A stretch of DNA of 46,953 nucleotides from Spirosoma sp. (GCF_026391055.1 NZ_JAPLET010000011.1:1-46953), one strand, 5' to 3'. Counted from the first letter of the stretch, positions 15,842 to 24,880 are shown. Translations and numbers: made by a program. The notes: generated by a model not told the origin, from the letters alone.

Positions 15842-16468
15842 ATGAATGATCTACTTGTAGGAAGTTTAACGCTTAGTTTGTTACACGCCCTGATTCCCAG
15901 TCACTGGCTGCCTTTTGTGACCATCAGTAAAGCCGAACATTGGAGTGGACGGCAGACCCTGTTGGTGACAGCTCTGGCGGGACTCGCCCACACGCTCAGC
16001 ACCACGTTGCTGGGTGTACTGGTCAGTCTGGCCGGTTGGCAGCTGGCGGCAAACTACCATGATCTCTCGGAGCGGGCCATTCCGTTGTTGCTGCTAGCCC
16101 TAGGGCTATGGTATCTGATGCAGCATCTGCGGCATCGACACGTTCATGACCACATTGATGCGGGAGCAACCCGGAAAGCTCGTTCGTTTGGCATGTTACT
16201 TCTATCACTGGGTGTCGCCATGTTCCTGTCTCCCTGCCTGGAAATCGAAACGTATTTTCTGAGTGCAGGGGCTAAGGGCTGGCAAGCCGTCCTACAGGTT
16301 GCCCTGATCTACAATGTAATTACTTTATCTGGAATGCTGTTGATGGTGAGCATTGGACGAGGGGGACTAAGTCGGATAAATTCCCATTGGTTCGAACATA
16401 ACGAGAATCTACTTACTGGCCTGACACTGGTCGGGCTGGCGGTTATAAACTTTTTTATTGAATTTTAA
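15842..16468 (+). CDS. Multi-pass membrane protein resembling NicO/RcnA-type metal transporters
   Basis: A 208-residue inner-membrane protein of about six segments. The first has LLHALIPSHWLPF, similar to the HALDADH-type first segment of Ni/Co exporters, and the second GLAHTLSTTLLG. A His-rich cytoplasmic loop (HLRHRHVHDHIDAG, about residues 95-108) is probably for metal binding. It also resembles UreH-like proteins, so substrate is uncertain. The stop is 5 bases before the P-type ATPase ATG, hence translational coupling is likely. Confidence 0.6.
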   Translation: MNDLLVGSLTLSLLHALIPSHWLPFVTISKAEHWSGRQTLLVTALAGLAHTLSTTLLGVLVSLAGWQLAANYHDLSERAIPLLLLALGLWYLMQHLRHRHVHDHIDAGATRKARSFGMLLLSLGVAMFLSPCLEIETYFLSAGAKGWQAVLQVALIYNVITLSGMLLMVSIGRGGLSRINSHWFEHNENLLTGLTLVGLAVINFFIEF

Positions 16469-16473
16469 CAACT

Positions 16474-18489
16474 ATGGCAGACGATCATACTCATAATCAC
16501 GACGATCATGACCACGACGATGTGGATCTGATTGAAGAGGGAACAACCCCGGTAGCGGATGCCGCCCCGGCAAAAAAAGGGCCGGAGCAAACCTGGCGAA
16601 CGTATGCGCCGGTCATCATTAGCCTGGTTCTTTTATTAGGTGGTATTGCGCTGGATCATTTCGCTAAAACCGGCTCGTCCTTCCAGTGGTTCAAAGACCC
16701 AATTCGGTTTATCTGGTATGTTATTTCGTATTTGCCCGTTGGGTGGCCCGTGCTGAAGCGGGCCTGGAAAGGAATTGTGAGTGGGAATGTATTCACCGAA
16801 TTCTTTTTAATGGGCGTCGCAACGCTAGGTGCTTTTGGTATTCGCGAATATCCGGAAGGCGTTGCCGTCATGTTATTTTATACAATCGGTGAGTTGTTTC
16901 AGGATGCCGCCGTACTCCGGGCACGCCGTTCGATTAAAGCGCTGCTGGATGTACGACCCGATGAAGTGACGGTATTGCGTAATGGACAAGCACAAACGGT
17001 GAAAGCGGCTTCAGTTGCCATAGGGGACGTCGTGCAAGTGAAACCCGGCGAAAAAGTTGGTTTAGATGGCACCATGCGTTCCGATAGTGGCTCGTTTGAT
17101 ACAGCCGCTTTGACGGGCGAAAGCGTTCCCCGAACCATTCATGAGGGAGAAGCGATCCTCGCTGGGATGATTAATCGACAGTCCCTGGTCGAAATGGATG
17201 TGACCACGCTCTATCAAGACTCCAAACTGTCCCGAATTCTTAAACTCGTGCAGCAAGCTACTGGGCGCAAAGCCCAAACGCAGGAGTTTATTGCCCGATT
17301 TGCTAAAATCTACACGCCAGCCATCTGCGGCTTAGCGCTGCTGATTACATTCATCCCGTATTTTTTTGTGGCCGATTATCAATTCCGCGACTGGCTCTAT
17401 CGGGGACTTGTCTTCCTGGTCATCGGTTGTCCCTGTGCCTTGGTGATTTCCATTCCGCTTGGTTATTTTGGCGGTATCGGGGCTGGTTCCAAGCAGGGAA
17501 TTTTGTTCAAAGGCTCGGTATTTTTGGATTTAATGACGCAGCTCAAAGTGGTTGTGATGGACAAAACAGGAACACTGACGAAGGGTGTCTTCAAGGTACA
17601 GGAAGTTAAGCCGGTTGGCATTGATGCAACAGAATTAACCCAGCTGACGGCCGCTTTAGAAAGCAAATCAACGCACCCGGTAGCTACCGCCATCTTAGAG
17701 CACGCCCGAATCCAGGTCGGGGAAAAAGGCCATGAATCCGTTTCGGTTGAGGGCGTCGAAGAAATCGCCGGGCATGGCCTGAAAGGTCGGGTGGATGGAA
17801 AAGAGATGCTAGCCGGGAATGCGAAGTTACTCCAGAAATTCGGTGTAGCCTTCGATGAAGCACTAACCCAGATTCCGTATACCATCATTATGACGGCGTT
17901 GAACGGACAATTTGCTGGTTATTTCACGATTGCGGATGAGCTCAAAGCGGACGCAGCGGAAGCGGTCAAGCGGTTGAAACAGGATGGTATTCGTACGGTC
18001 ATGCTATCGGGGGATAAATCAGCGGTTGTTGAGGCTGTTGCCAAACAGGTCGGCGTAGACGAGTGGCACGGTGATTTGTTGCCTGAAGATAAAGTTCGGC
18101 AGGTCGAGCGGTTAAAAAGCGAACAGGCCACTAACCCTAAAGCGAAGCTGGCCTTCGTCGGCGACGGGGTAAATGACGCACCGGTAGTGGCGCTCGCCGA
18201 CGTAGGTATGGCGATGGGTGGTTTGGGATCGGATGCCACGATTGAAACGGCGGATGTCATTATTCAAAATGACGAACCCGCCAAGATTGCTACGGCGGTT
18301 GAGATTGGGCGGGCCACCCGCCGAATCGTCTGGCAGAACATTACGCTCTCGCTAGTGGTCAAAGCCATAGTCCTGGTGCTGGGCGCGGGTGGCCTAGCCA
18401 CCATGTGGGAAGCCGTTTTTGCCGATGTGGGCGTAGCGATGCTGGCCATCCTGAACGCCGTACGGGTGCAGAATCTCAAATTTAAGTAA
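16474..18489 (+). CDS. Heavy-metal P1B-type ATPase (Zn/Cd/Pb type)
   Basis: A 671-residue exporter. It has a short His-Asp-rich N terminus (residues 4-16, DHTHNHDDHDHDD) in place of an HMA domain. Key motifs: TGES (214-217), CPC in TM6 (319-321), DKTGT with phosphorylated Asp363, HP (401-402) and GDGVNDAP (about 563). The CPC and the His-rich start point to Zn/Cd/Pb over Cu. It follows the NicO-like gene by 5 bases and is followed 41 bases later by the DUF4198 gene. It would expel cytosolic cations into the periplasm for the CzcCBA-type pump. Confidence 0.93.
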   Translation: MADDHTHNHDDHDHDDVDLIEEGTTPVADAAPAKKGPEQTWRTYAPVIISLVLLLGGIALDHFAKTGSSFQWFKDPIRFIWYVISYLPVGWPVLKRAWKGIVSGNVFTEFFLMGVATLGAFGIREYPEGVAVMLFYTIGELFQDAAVLRARRSIKALLDVRPDEVTVLRNGQAQTVKAASVAIGDVVQVKPGEKVGLDGTMRSDSGSFDTAALTGESVPRTIHEGEAILAGMINRQSLVEMDVTTLYQDSKLSRILKLVQQATGRKAQTQEFIARFAKIYTPAICGLALLITFIPYFFVADYQFRDWLYRGLVFLVIGCPCALVISIPLGYFGGIGAGSKQGILFKGSVFLDLMTQLKVVVMDKTGTLTKGVFKVQEVKPVGIDATELTQLTAALESKSTHPVATAILEHARIQVGEKGHESVSVEGVEEIAGHGLKGRVDGKEMLAGNAKLLQKFGVAFDEALTQIPYTIIMTALNGQFAGYFTIADELKADAAEAVKRLKQDGIRTVMLSGDKSAVVEAVAKQVGVDEWHGDLLPEDKVRQVERLKSEQATNPKAKLAFVGDGVNDAPVVALADVGMAMGGLGSDATIETADVIIQNDEPAKIATAVEIGRATRRIVWQNITLSLVVKAIVLVLGAGGLATMWEAVFADVGVAMLAILNAVRVQNLKFK

Positions 18490-18530
18490 GCAACAAGATT
18501 TGTCCATTTAACTCCTGTTCCGTCTGAATT

Positions 18531-19244
18531 ATGAAGAAAATCATCATTGCTCTATTGTGTCTGTGCCCATTGCTAACCGAGGCCCACAGTTATTGGCTCG
18601 AATTGAAAGGTTTGGGTAAGGTCGGCGAACCAGTAACGGTACAATGCTACTTCGGCGAACTGGAAAACGGACTGCGCGAAAAAGCCGATAAACTGGCGGG
18701 CATCAAGGCCTTTACAGCCTCGGTGCTGCTGCCCGATGGCTCGATTCAGCCGCTCACGTTATCACCCGCCGAGAACTGCTATCAGGCGCAGTTTACACCC
18801 AGCCAGGCCGGTACGTACCAGGTGCTTTTGGTCAACGATACCCGTGACGTGCAGGACTGGACCAGTCACAAACTGGGCATTGTGCGGCCCCGCGAGTATT
18901 TGCGGGCCATCTGTCAGGTGGGTGAGGGAAGCCTGTTTGCCAAACCCGTTCATTATCTAGACGTAACGCCCGAAACGGGATTCGCACTAGGCAAACCGGC
19001 TACCTTACGGGTTACCAAAGACGGTGCTGCTTATGCAAACGCCCCTCTCAAGCTGACCAGTCCCGATGGGAAGCAGATCAAACAAATCACTGATGCCAAC
19101 GGTCGGTTAACGCTAACGCCGACTGGAGTGGGGCAGTACGTGGTGGATGTGGACTTTATGGACAAAACGCCCGGACAATATCAGGACAAAAACTACCAGG
19201 CTGTGCGGAATAAAACGGCCCTAACGCTGGTTGTGGCTCCCTAA
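18531..19244 (+). CDS. DUF4198 exported protein with N-terminal mature His
   Basis: A 237-residue periplasmic protein. The signal peptide MKKIIIALLCLCPLLTEA ends with cleavage after Ala18, leaving His19-Ser-Tyr-Trp at the mature N terminus, the usual start of DUF4198 (NikK-like) proteins. It is predicted to be β-rich (Ig-like blocks: GEPVTVQCYFGEL, ATLRVTKDG, GQYVVDVDF). Related proteins accompany Ni/Co transporters and may deliver metal. It is downstream of the P-type ATPase. Confidence 0.82.
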   Translation: MKKIIIALLCLCPLLTEAHSYWLELKGLGKVGEPVTVQCYFGELENGLREKADKLAGIKAFTASVLLPDGSIQPLTLSPAENCYQAQFTPSQAGTYQVLLVNDTRDVQDWTSHKLGIVRPREYLRAICQVGEGSLFAKPVHYLDVTPETGFALGKPATLRVTKDGAAYANAPLKLTSPDGKQIKQITDANGRLTLTPTGVGQYVVDVDFMDKTPGQYQDKNYQAVRNKTALTLVVAP

Positions 19245-19306
19245 GCTTGATTGGTTCCGTTTGCTCACCCGAATGAATGCCTGATAACCGCTACGTAGGT
19301 AAATAA

Positions 19307-19353
19307 AAAAGCTTCCCCAGAGACAGCCAAAGCCAGACTCCGGGGAAGCTTTT
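19307..19353. terminator. Convergent terminator between DUF4198 and His-rich genes
   Basis: A 12-bp stem, AAAAGCTTCCCC (19307-19318) with GGGGAAGCTTTT (19342-19353), around a 23-base loop. Poly-A on one side and poly-T on the other terminate both the plus-strand and minus-strand genes that converge here. Confidence 0.85.
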
Positions 19354-19369
19354 GTTACTAACTACCTAA

Positions 19370-19591
19370 TTAGGCAACCGGATCACTGTGTCCTGCGTCG
19401 TGCCGTTCAGCGTGATGCTCAGCCGCAGCCAGCGCATGCTGATCCGCTAAATTATGGTGGCCATAGGCCACATACGCTTCGTGAGCTTCCTGCTCATGAT
19501 TGCCAGCTTCATGGAGTTGCTGCGCTTTTTCATGGTATTCAGCTGCTTTACGGAAATGATAAGCGGCTTCTTTGTGATGTTCGTGTGCCAT
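19370..19591 (-). CDS. Small His-rich helical protein, likely metal buffer
   Basis: A 73-residue protein with 15 His, no Cys, and no signal peptide. It reads MAHEHHKEAAYHFRKAAEYH and on, as a long amphipathic helix with Ala on one side and His/Glu on the other, and a second His set (YGHHNLADQH, AEHHAERHDAGH) near the C terminus. This composition fits a cytosolic Zn/Ni/Co buffer. It is on the minus strand and shares a terminator with the P-ATPase/DUF4198 unit. No known family is claimed. Confidence 0.7.
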   Translation of the reverse strand: MAHEHHKEAAYHFRKAAEYHEKAQQLHEAGNHEQEAHEAYVAYGHHNLADQHALAAAEHHAERHDAGHSDPVA

Positions 19592-19683
19592 AATCTAGAC
19601 GTTGTTACGTGGTTTTGTCTACGACTTAACTGTCCTAATCTACTGTATGTTCGAGGTAGATTGGGTGTAATCGAAAAAGAAAA

Positions 19684-20055
19684 TTACTGATTGCCTTTCA
19701 CCTTAGATCGGCCCGTGTTTGCGATCAGCATCCGGTCACCGATCAAATCCGCTAAATGAACGGAGTCAGCCTGTTTCCAGGTGGAAATCAATTCGCCAGC
19801 ATGATTATACAGAAAAAATCCCTGGCCCTTTCTATCCTGTCCAAACAGGTGCACGATGAATACTTCTTGCCCCCAATAATGCGCTTGATGGACTTCCCAC
19901 GTATGCTGAGCCGTTGGAAAAACGCCTATCTCCTGGATCATTCGGTTCAGCCAGCGCAGTTTACGGGTAGGCTGGTCGCACCAGTGACGATGAGTCAACG
20001 GCCTTATCGATTGGCAGGACAACAGGCCCAGCGTGAGACAAAACAAAAACTTCAT
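19684..20055 (-). CDS. Hypothetical lipoprotein
   Basis: A 123-residue exported protein. The signal MKFLFCLTLGLLSC has a lipobox LLSC with Cys14 as the lipidated residue. The body mixes aromatic and charged β-forming segments (YWGQEVFIVHLFGQDRK, GFFLYNHAGELISTWK) and ends GRSKVKGNQ. I do not recognise a family. It is alone between the His-rich gene and the porin operon, on the minus strand. Confidence 0.6.
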   Translation of the reverse strand: MKFLFCLTLGLLSCQSIRPLTHRHWCDQPTRKLRWLNRMIQEIGVFPTAQHTWEVHQAHYWGQEVFIVHLFGQDRKGQGFFLYNHAGELISTWKQADSVHLADLIGDRMLIANTGRSKVKGNQ

Positions 20056-20203
20056 ATGAAAATGGTTTAGGAATAGTCATAGCCTCTTGTAAGTGATCAG
20101 AATTTCATAACGACCATGGCAGCCGTAAAGGCGGCAAACGTTGTATAAGCAGCCGTCCGATGGTACGGTTTAAGATCGGGGCTTTGTGTTTCATAGAAAA
20201 TAA

Positions 20204-20230
20204 ACCCCAACGGCTAGCAACCATTGGGGT
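20204..20230 (-). terminator. Terminator after the porin gene
   Basis: ACCCCAA (20204-20210) pairs with TTGGGGT (20224-20230). Read on the minus strand, the stem is followed by TTTATTTTC. It sits nine bases beyond the porin stop. Confidence 0.6.
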
Positions 20231-20238
20231 GAGTAATG

Positions 20239-21579
20239 TTAGAAGTAGGTTGAAAAACCAAACTGAAACCCGGCTGTGCGGGCGGGGGGATTGCCCAGTA
20301 AATCGGTTTGCCAGTGGTAGCGGTAGTTACCCCGAATCACCGTCGTAGGCGAAGGCCGGAAGCTCAGCCCCGGCACGATAGCCCATAGATCATCCCGCAG
20401 CGGATCACCCGTTTCGGCGAATGTACCCACGTTGTAATCAACCCGCTCCACGCGCAGAGCCGCGTTGACAACGGCTTTTTTCCAGCCAAACATGGTCTTC
20501 TTCACCAACGGATGCACGATGTCAATCCAGCCGCCCTGCTGCATCCGGCCAAATTGCTGGGTGTAGGTGGCGGGGACGTTGATGCTGGCCCACACGAATT
20601 CGCTGTTGATAAATGTACCCGTAGGTAGGGTTGTGTTGAAATCCAGTGCCCACACATCGACCCGCCGACGTTGATCGAGTACCAGCCCATCAATCTGGAA
20701 TTTATTGTATACCCCTCCCATCCACGACAGGCCGATTTCGCCCCATTTGCGTCGTTTGAAAGCCATTTTGAGCGTAACTAACGGCACTCCATTGAAGCTC
20801 TCATCGAAGCGATCGCGGTTGGCTTTGGTGGCGGGCAGGAACGTGCGGTTCTGGCCGTTGGCAATGATCTGATCATCGAAGCCATTGGTCAGGTACGCTT
20901 CGTACGCCCATACCCAGTTAGCGGTGTATTTCTTGCCATATAAGCCAAAGCCCACATTGCTCCAGGTGGAGGGAATAATCGTCACCGACGAAATTGGCCG
21001 GTCGATAAACTCCCACTTAGGGCCATCGTGGTTCTGGTTGAAGGAACCAATCGGATTCATGATGATGCCCCCGCGCAGGTTCAGCAGCGGAGTCAATTCG
21101 ATGTCCATTGCGGCAAACTCGATGTTGATTTCCTTCGTGCCGTCCTCGAACTCGATCTCGGAGAGAAACTTGATCCGCCGGTTGATGCTCGATGCCAGGA
21201 AGATGGTCATCCGGCGGGCCTGAAACGAAAGGCCATCAGTCTTGCCATTGGTTTGCATATACTGGGTATTGGCTTCCAGATAGCCCCCAATCGACACGGG
21301 GGCCTTCGTTGACGTGAGAAAAGGCCGGTCATACGTGGCATCCATATTAATCTTGAGGGCTCCCTTCTCCTGTTTACCCTTGCGAAGCGTCGAATCCCGG
21401 TAAAACAAGTCGGCAAACGCTTTGGGCATGGGGGTCGAATCAGTGGGTATCGGCTTGGTCACGGTCACCACAGTAGCCGCCGTAGCCGAGGTTGAAACGG
21501 GTCGGGCCGCGTCAGGCTGGGCATAAACCGCCACTTGTATCAGTGTAGACCCAATCAAAAAATAAAGTGTTCTCATCAT
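20239..21579 (-). CDS. Outer-membrane porin, phosphate-selective porin O/P type
   Basis: A 446-residue outer-membrane β-barrel. A signal peptide (TLYFLIGSTLIQVAVYA) is followed by a low-complexity Thr/Ala/Pro stretch and then repeated amphipathic strands; typical pieces are GGYLEANTQYMQTNGK, IKFLSEIEFEDGTKEINIEF and LTPLLNLRGGIIMNPIGSFNQ. It ends GFSTYF with the C-terminal aromatic residue required for barrel assembly. The pattern fits porin O/P (OprO/P-like) of Bacteroidota. It is the last gene of the minus-strand operon with the Rieske protein, whose stop overlaps its start by one base. Confidence 0.8.
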   Translation of the reverse strand: MMRTLYFLIGSTLIQVAVYAQPDAARPVSTSATAATVVTVTKPIPTDSTPMPKAFADLFYRDSTLRKGKQEKGALKINMDATYDRPFLTSTKAPVSIGGYLEANTQYMQTNGKTDGLSFQARRMTIFLASSINRRIKFLSEIEFEDGTKEINIEFAAMDIELTPLLNLRGGIIMNPIGSFNQNHDGPKWEFIDRPISSVTIIPSTWSNVGFGLYGKKYTANWVWAYEAYLTNGFDDQIIANGQNRTFLPATKANRDRFDESFNGVPLVTLKMAFKRRKWGEIGLSWMGGVYNKFQIDGLVLDQRRRVDVWALDFNTTLPTGTFINSEFVWASINVPATYTQQFGRMQQGGWIDIVHPLVKKTMFGWKKAVVNAALRVERVDYNVGTFAETGDPLRDDLWAIVPGLSFRPSPTTVIRGNYRYHWQTDLLGNPPARTAGFQFGFSTYF

Positions 21580-22052
21580 CAGGCAATATTGATGTAGATG
21601 TACTGTTCGTCGGTTGTCACGGTGTATCGCTTCAGGCTATCCTCGGCGGGGCCTTCCGTTACCCGACCATCGGTGTCGTATTCGCTGCCGTGGGCCGGGC
21701 ACGACAGGTAGCCGTCGTGAGCGTTGAGGTCATTGCCCTGATGGGTGCATTGCATCAGTACCGCCGTGAAGTTGTCGCCCCCAACCCGGCGCAGATAAAT
21801 CGGGTGGGTCTGATTCTTCATTTCGACCACCATAAACGGGCGTTGCCGTTTGCCGTTGGGATCAAGGTCAAATTCTTTCTTGCTGATCTGAATCGCCCAG
21901 CCTTTGATGCGCGGAGCCTGGGCGTAATAGACGCTCGCACAGCTCGTCAGGGCGGCCGTCAGCACGGATGTACTCAAGCAGGCCATACCGCAGGTTTTCA
22001 GGACCGCCTGCCGCAGGAAGTCCTGTCGGGTTAATTTTACTTCTTTTTTCAT
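21579..22052 (-). CDS. Rieske [2Fe-2S] protein
   Basis: A 157-residue exported iron-sulfur protein. Cluster ligands are Cys102 and His104 (QCTHQG) and Cys118 and His121 (SCPAHGSEYD). The N terminus KLTRQDFLRQAVLKTCGMACL and the later TSC look like a Tat-less signal with a lipobox-like Cys. It probably passes electrons in the periplasm, most simply with the neighbouring di-haem oxidoreductase. The stop codon overlaps the porin start (TGATG), so these genes are cotranscribed. Confidence 0.88.
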   Translation of the reverse strand: MKKEVKLTRQDFLRQAVLKTCGMACLSTSVLTAALTSCASVYYAQAPRIKGWAIQISKKEFDLDPNGKRQRPFMVVEMKNQTHPIYLRRVGGDNFTAVLMQCTHQGNDLNAHDGYLSCPAHGSEYDTDGRVTEGPAEDSLKRYTVTTDEQYIYINIA

Positions 22053-22070
22053 AATAAAAAGGCGGTGAGG

Positions 22071-23294
22071 TTAGAGAGTGTCTAAGAAACGAAGTAGCTT
22101 ACCGCGTTCGGCTTCAGCCAGGTTGGCGTACTTTTCCACGCTACGGCTGGCTTCCCCGCCGTGCAGCCGGATGGCCTCGTCTACGGAGTGGGCGCGACCA
22201 TCGTGGAGCAGGAATACCCGCCCCCCCTGGGAATTTTGCGACAGGCCCAGGCCCCACAGGGCGGGTGTCTTCCATTCGGCGGTTTTAGCTATCCCTTCGG
22301 TGTAGCCGTCGTCAAGGCCCGCGCCCATATCGTGCAGCAGCAGGTCGGTATAGGGTGAGAAAGTCCGGTTGGCCAGCGCGGCTACATCCGATTGCCCTGT
22401 TTTCCAGTCGGGCGTGTGGCATTTGCCGCAATCCAGGCTGATAAACAGTTGCTTACCCGCCACTACCATTGGGTCGGCGGGGGTACGTTGCAGGGGCACT
22501 TTTAATGTTCGCAGGTAAAATACCACCGCATTGACCTTTGCCGACGTTACCTCCGGGTCATCTACGCCGTCGCCAGCCTGCCCGGATACATTGTAATTGA
22601 TCGGATCTTCGGAATCAAACTCGGAGGTAATGCCCATATCCTGTTTGTAAGCATTGACGGTCTGATGCAACAGGTCTATAGCTGCCGCCTTCTTGCCGAA
22701 TCGCCCAACGTACCTGTCGTTTTGTTCTTTATGGAACCACTGCGGTTTGAAGTAATGGGGAGCATGAATCCAATTGGGTACGCCCGAAATACCGTCCCCG
22801 TCCCGGTCGGTCGGGTCGGCATTTGCCAGAATCTGCTCGTCGGAAAGGGCAGCCAGTAGGCCCAGTCCGGTATTGGCAGGTGGGGTAAACCTAGAGAAGA
22901 CCGCACCCGCAGGTAGTAATTCGGCGGTATGGCCCGGAATGGCCCGGTTTTGCAGTTGGGGGCCACCCTGCCCCATAAACCGATTACCCGTATCATCATG
23001 CTGTCCAAAGCGGGTGAGGGTGGTAAAGGGCGTTCCTTTCCCATCACCGGCATGGCAGGAGCCGCAGGAGCTGGCCACGAAAATAGGCCCCAAGCCTGTG
23101 GCCGGGGTAAAAATGTCGCGGTTGAAGGCGGCATCACCCAGCGCAAACAGGGCATTCTGTTCCGGGGTTAGCTCGGCAATTGGCCCGTCGAGCAGGGCAT
23201 CGTCGGCAGGAGCCGCTGGCAAAAGCGCTTCGCAGGCCACTGCCACGAGCACAATTACCGAAAGCACTAGATAGAGTAGTGTTATCTTCTTCAT
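22071..23294 (-). CDS. Di-haem c-type oxidoreductase lipoprotein (DHOR / DUF1111)
   Basis: A 407-residue protein from Met at 23294. Signal with lipobox VAVAC (Cys21). First haem site CGSCH (Cys77, Cys80, His81); the second is CGKCH (about residue 288). Between them lie segments typical of the thiol oxidoreductase/DHOR group: FSRFTPPANTGLGLLAALSD, DRDGDGISG and a DMGAGLDDG block. Such proteins carry electrons in the periplasm; the donor and acceptor here are unknown. It lies 18 bases before the Rieske gene in the minus-strand operon. Confidence 0.88.
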   Translation of the reverse strand: MKKITLLYLVLSVIVLVAVACEALLPAAPADDALLDGPIAELTPEQNALFALGDAAFNRDIFTPATGLGPIFVASSCGSCHAGDGKGTPFTTLTRFGQHDDTGNRFMGQGGPQLQNRAIPGHTAELLPAGAVFSRFTPPANTGLGLLAALSDEQILANADPTDRDGDGISGVPNWIHAPHYFKPQWFHKEQNDRYVGRFGKKAAAIDLLHQTVNAYKQDMGITSEFDSEDPINYNVSGQAGDGVDDPEVTSAKVNAVVFYLRTLKVPLQRTPADPMVVAGKQLFISLDCGKCHTPDWKTGQSDVAALANRTFSPYTDLLLHDMGAGLDDGYTEGIAKTAEWKTPALWGLGLSQNSQGGRVFLLHDGRAHSVDEAIRLHGGEASRSVEKYANLAEAERGKLLRFLDTL

Positions 23295-23390
23295 CAAAAA
23301 GCAGGAAAAAAGTGAATACAGTGGCACTGTACACCCCGGTCGCAATGAACCAGTGGCTACTTAGTGCCAGAACCAGACCGGAAGGGCCTA

Positions 23391-23777
23391 TTAATGCCGG
23401 AAAGAGAGCGGGGAGGGCGGGCCGCGCAGCGTGGGCCGGGCCAGGCATACCGTCCGTATCCTGTTTGTAGGGGCAGCCGGAACGGAACGGATAATAAAGC
23501 GCACCAACAGCAGCAGAAAGGCGATCAGTAGCGCAAACGTGGGTACGAACGCTGCGTTGCTGACCGCATCCAGCAGGAGCAATTCGTGGGTCGTGTGCGG
23601 GTTAGCCGACAGCGGACAGGATTTGCTAAAGAGGTTGTAGGGGTGTGCGTGGGTAACAATCTGTCCGTTGGCCAGCCGGTGTGCATGGCGGAACAGCACC
23701 GAGTTGATTTGCATCAACAGGAGTAAGCCCAGCAGGAGCCGGGCAATCCGTTGCCGTATGGGCGCGTGTGCTAACAA
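23391..23777 (-). CDS. Membrane protein with HAHPY motif
   Basis: A 128-residue protein with two hydrophobic segments: LLLGLLLLMQINSVLF (about 13-28) and AFVPTFALLIAFLLLLVRF. Between them is HAHRLANGQIVTHAHPYN, which places His residues in the periplasmic loop; this HxH...G.I..HAHPY pattern recurs in small Bacteroidota proteins. Function is unknown; binding of a metal by the His is possible. The frame opens with TTG at 23777, so the start is unsure. It is upstream of, and may be cotranscribed with, the di-haem oxidoreductase. Confidence 0.55.
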   Translation of the reverse strand: MLAHAPIRQRIARLLLGLLLLMQINSVLFRHAHRLANGQIVTHAHPYNLFSKSCPLSANPHTTHELLLLDAVSNAAFVPTFALLIAFLLLLVRFIIRSVPAAPTNRIRTVCLARPTLRGPPSPLSFRH

Positions 23778-23892
23778 GTTGCAGTTGAAGCCATTCGGTG
23801 CAATCTACAGAAAATTTGTATAGGTACAATTTCCTATTCATTTCAACGTTAGCGTACATTGTACTATACAGGATCTACCTAGCTCTTCTGAA

Positions 23893-24498
23893 ATGAAAAT
23901 TCTCTATCGACTGGCCGCTATTCTACTCCTCACAATTGGCACAATGGCCACACGTAGTAAACAGACACCTTACGTAGACACGTATAAAGTAGATGTATCG
24001 AAGAGCAGCCTGCACTGGAAAGCCAGAAAGGTAACAGGCGAGCATATGGGTACGGTAAAGCTCGCCGATGGCACATTGCTACTCGATGATAACAAGCTGA
24101 CGGGTGGCCAGTTTACCTTCGACATGAACAGCATTGTCTGCACCGATTTGACCGATCCGGAATACAACGCTAAACTGATCGGTCACCTGAAGTCCGACGA
24201 TTTCTTCTCAACAGGCAAGCACCCAACTTCCTCATTTACCATTACGAAGGTTATGCCGAAGGGAGCCACCACCTACCTGGTAACGGGTACTATGCGTATC
24301 AAAGGGATTGCGAATGCTGTAACATTCCCTGTTCGGGTGAAACAAGATGGAGCGACGGTGGAAGCGCAGGGTAAAGTGACGCTTGACCGAACCCAATACG
24401 ACATCAAGTACGGCTCAACATCTTTCTTTGACGCCCTTGGCGACAAAGCGATCTATGATGATTTTGATATTGAACTGAAACTAATAGCCAACAAGTGA
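23893..24498 (+). CDS. YceI-family periplasmic protein
   Basis: A 201-residue lipocalin-fold protein. The signal peptide (MKILYRLAAILLLTIGTMA) precedes the YceI domain: VDVSKSSLHWKARKVTGEHMGTV, then LTGGQFTFDMNSIVCTDL, FFSTGKHPTSSFTITKV and FDALGDKAIYDDFDIELKL. YceI proteins bind isoprenoid-type lipids in the periplasm. It is divergent from the HAHPY gene. A weak hairpin (24484-24515) covers its stop but has no strong T-run. Confidence 0.93.
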   Translation: MKILYRLAAILLLTIGTMATRSKQTPYVDTYKVDVSKSSLHWKARKVTGEHMGTVKLADGTLLLDDNKLTGGQFTFDMNSIVCTDLTDPEYNAKLIGHLKSDDFFSTGKHPTSSFTITKVMPKGATTYLVTGTMRIKGIANAVTFPVRVKQDGATVEAQGKVTLDRTQYDIKYGSTSFFDALGDKAIYDDFDIELKLIANK

Positions 24499-24861
24499 GC
24501 CATTTGGTTAGCTATAGTCAAATAAAAATAGCGAAAAGCTCCCAATACGTCTTCTGGTATAGGTTGCGTAGCCTTTTACTTGGGAACCATTCATAATTAT
24601 ATCCGTACAGGTTCCTCTCCTACTTGACCAACGGTTTCTGTTCAAAAAAGGGTATTTAAATCAATTAATAGCGTCATAATTTCCTATCAATGAAAAGTTT
24701 TTGGTAATACCAACACGGCTAAATCCGTCCAATCAAACGATGATCTTTTTAATCAGGGATCACACCCGTAAGCTACTAGCTAAGTTGGACAATTAATAAA
24801 AAGCTCATCGTCTTATAAAAACGCTCCTATGCGAGACGATGGAGTACTCATAAAGCCACGT

Positions 24862-24880
24862 TTCAAAACGGGCGTTTGAA
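24862..24880. repeat. Palindromic repeat element, copy 1
   Basis: TTCAAA (24862-24867) pairs with TTTGAA (24875-24880) around A-CGGGCG. Reverse-complemented with its right flank it begins AACCATCTCTTCAAACG, which matches AACCATCTCTTTAAATG of copy 2 near 46703-46719. Confidence 0.45.

Noticed and set aside
20102..20212. Possible 37-codon minus-strand peptide ending AAMVVMKF
   Set aside because: It has protein-like composition, but its only start is a TTG inside the terminator of the porin gene and no family was recognised.
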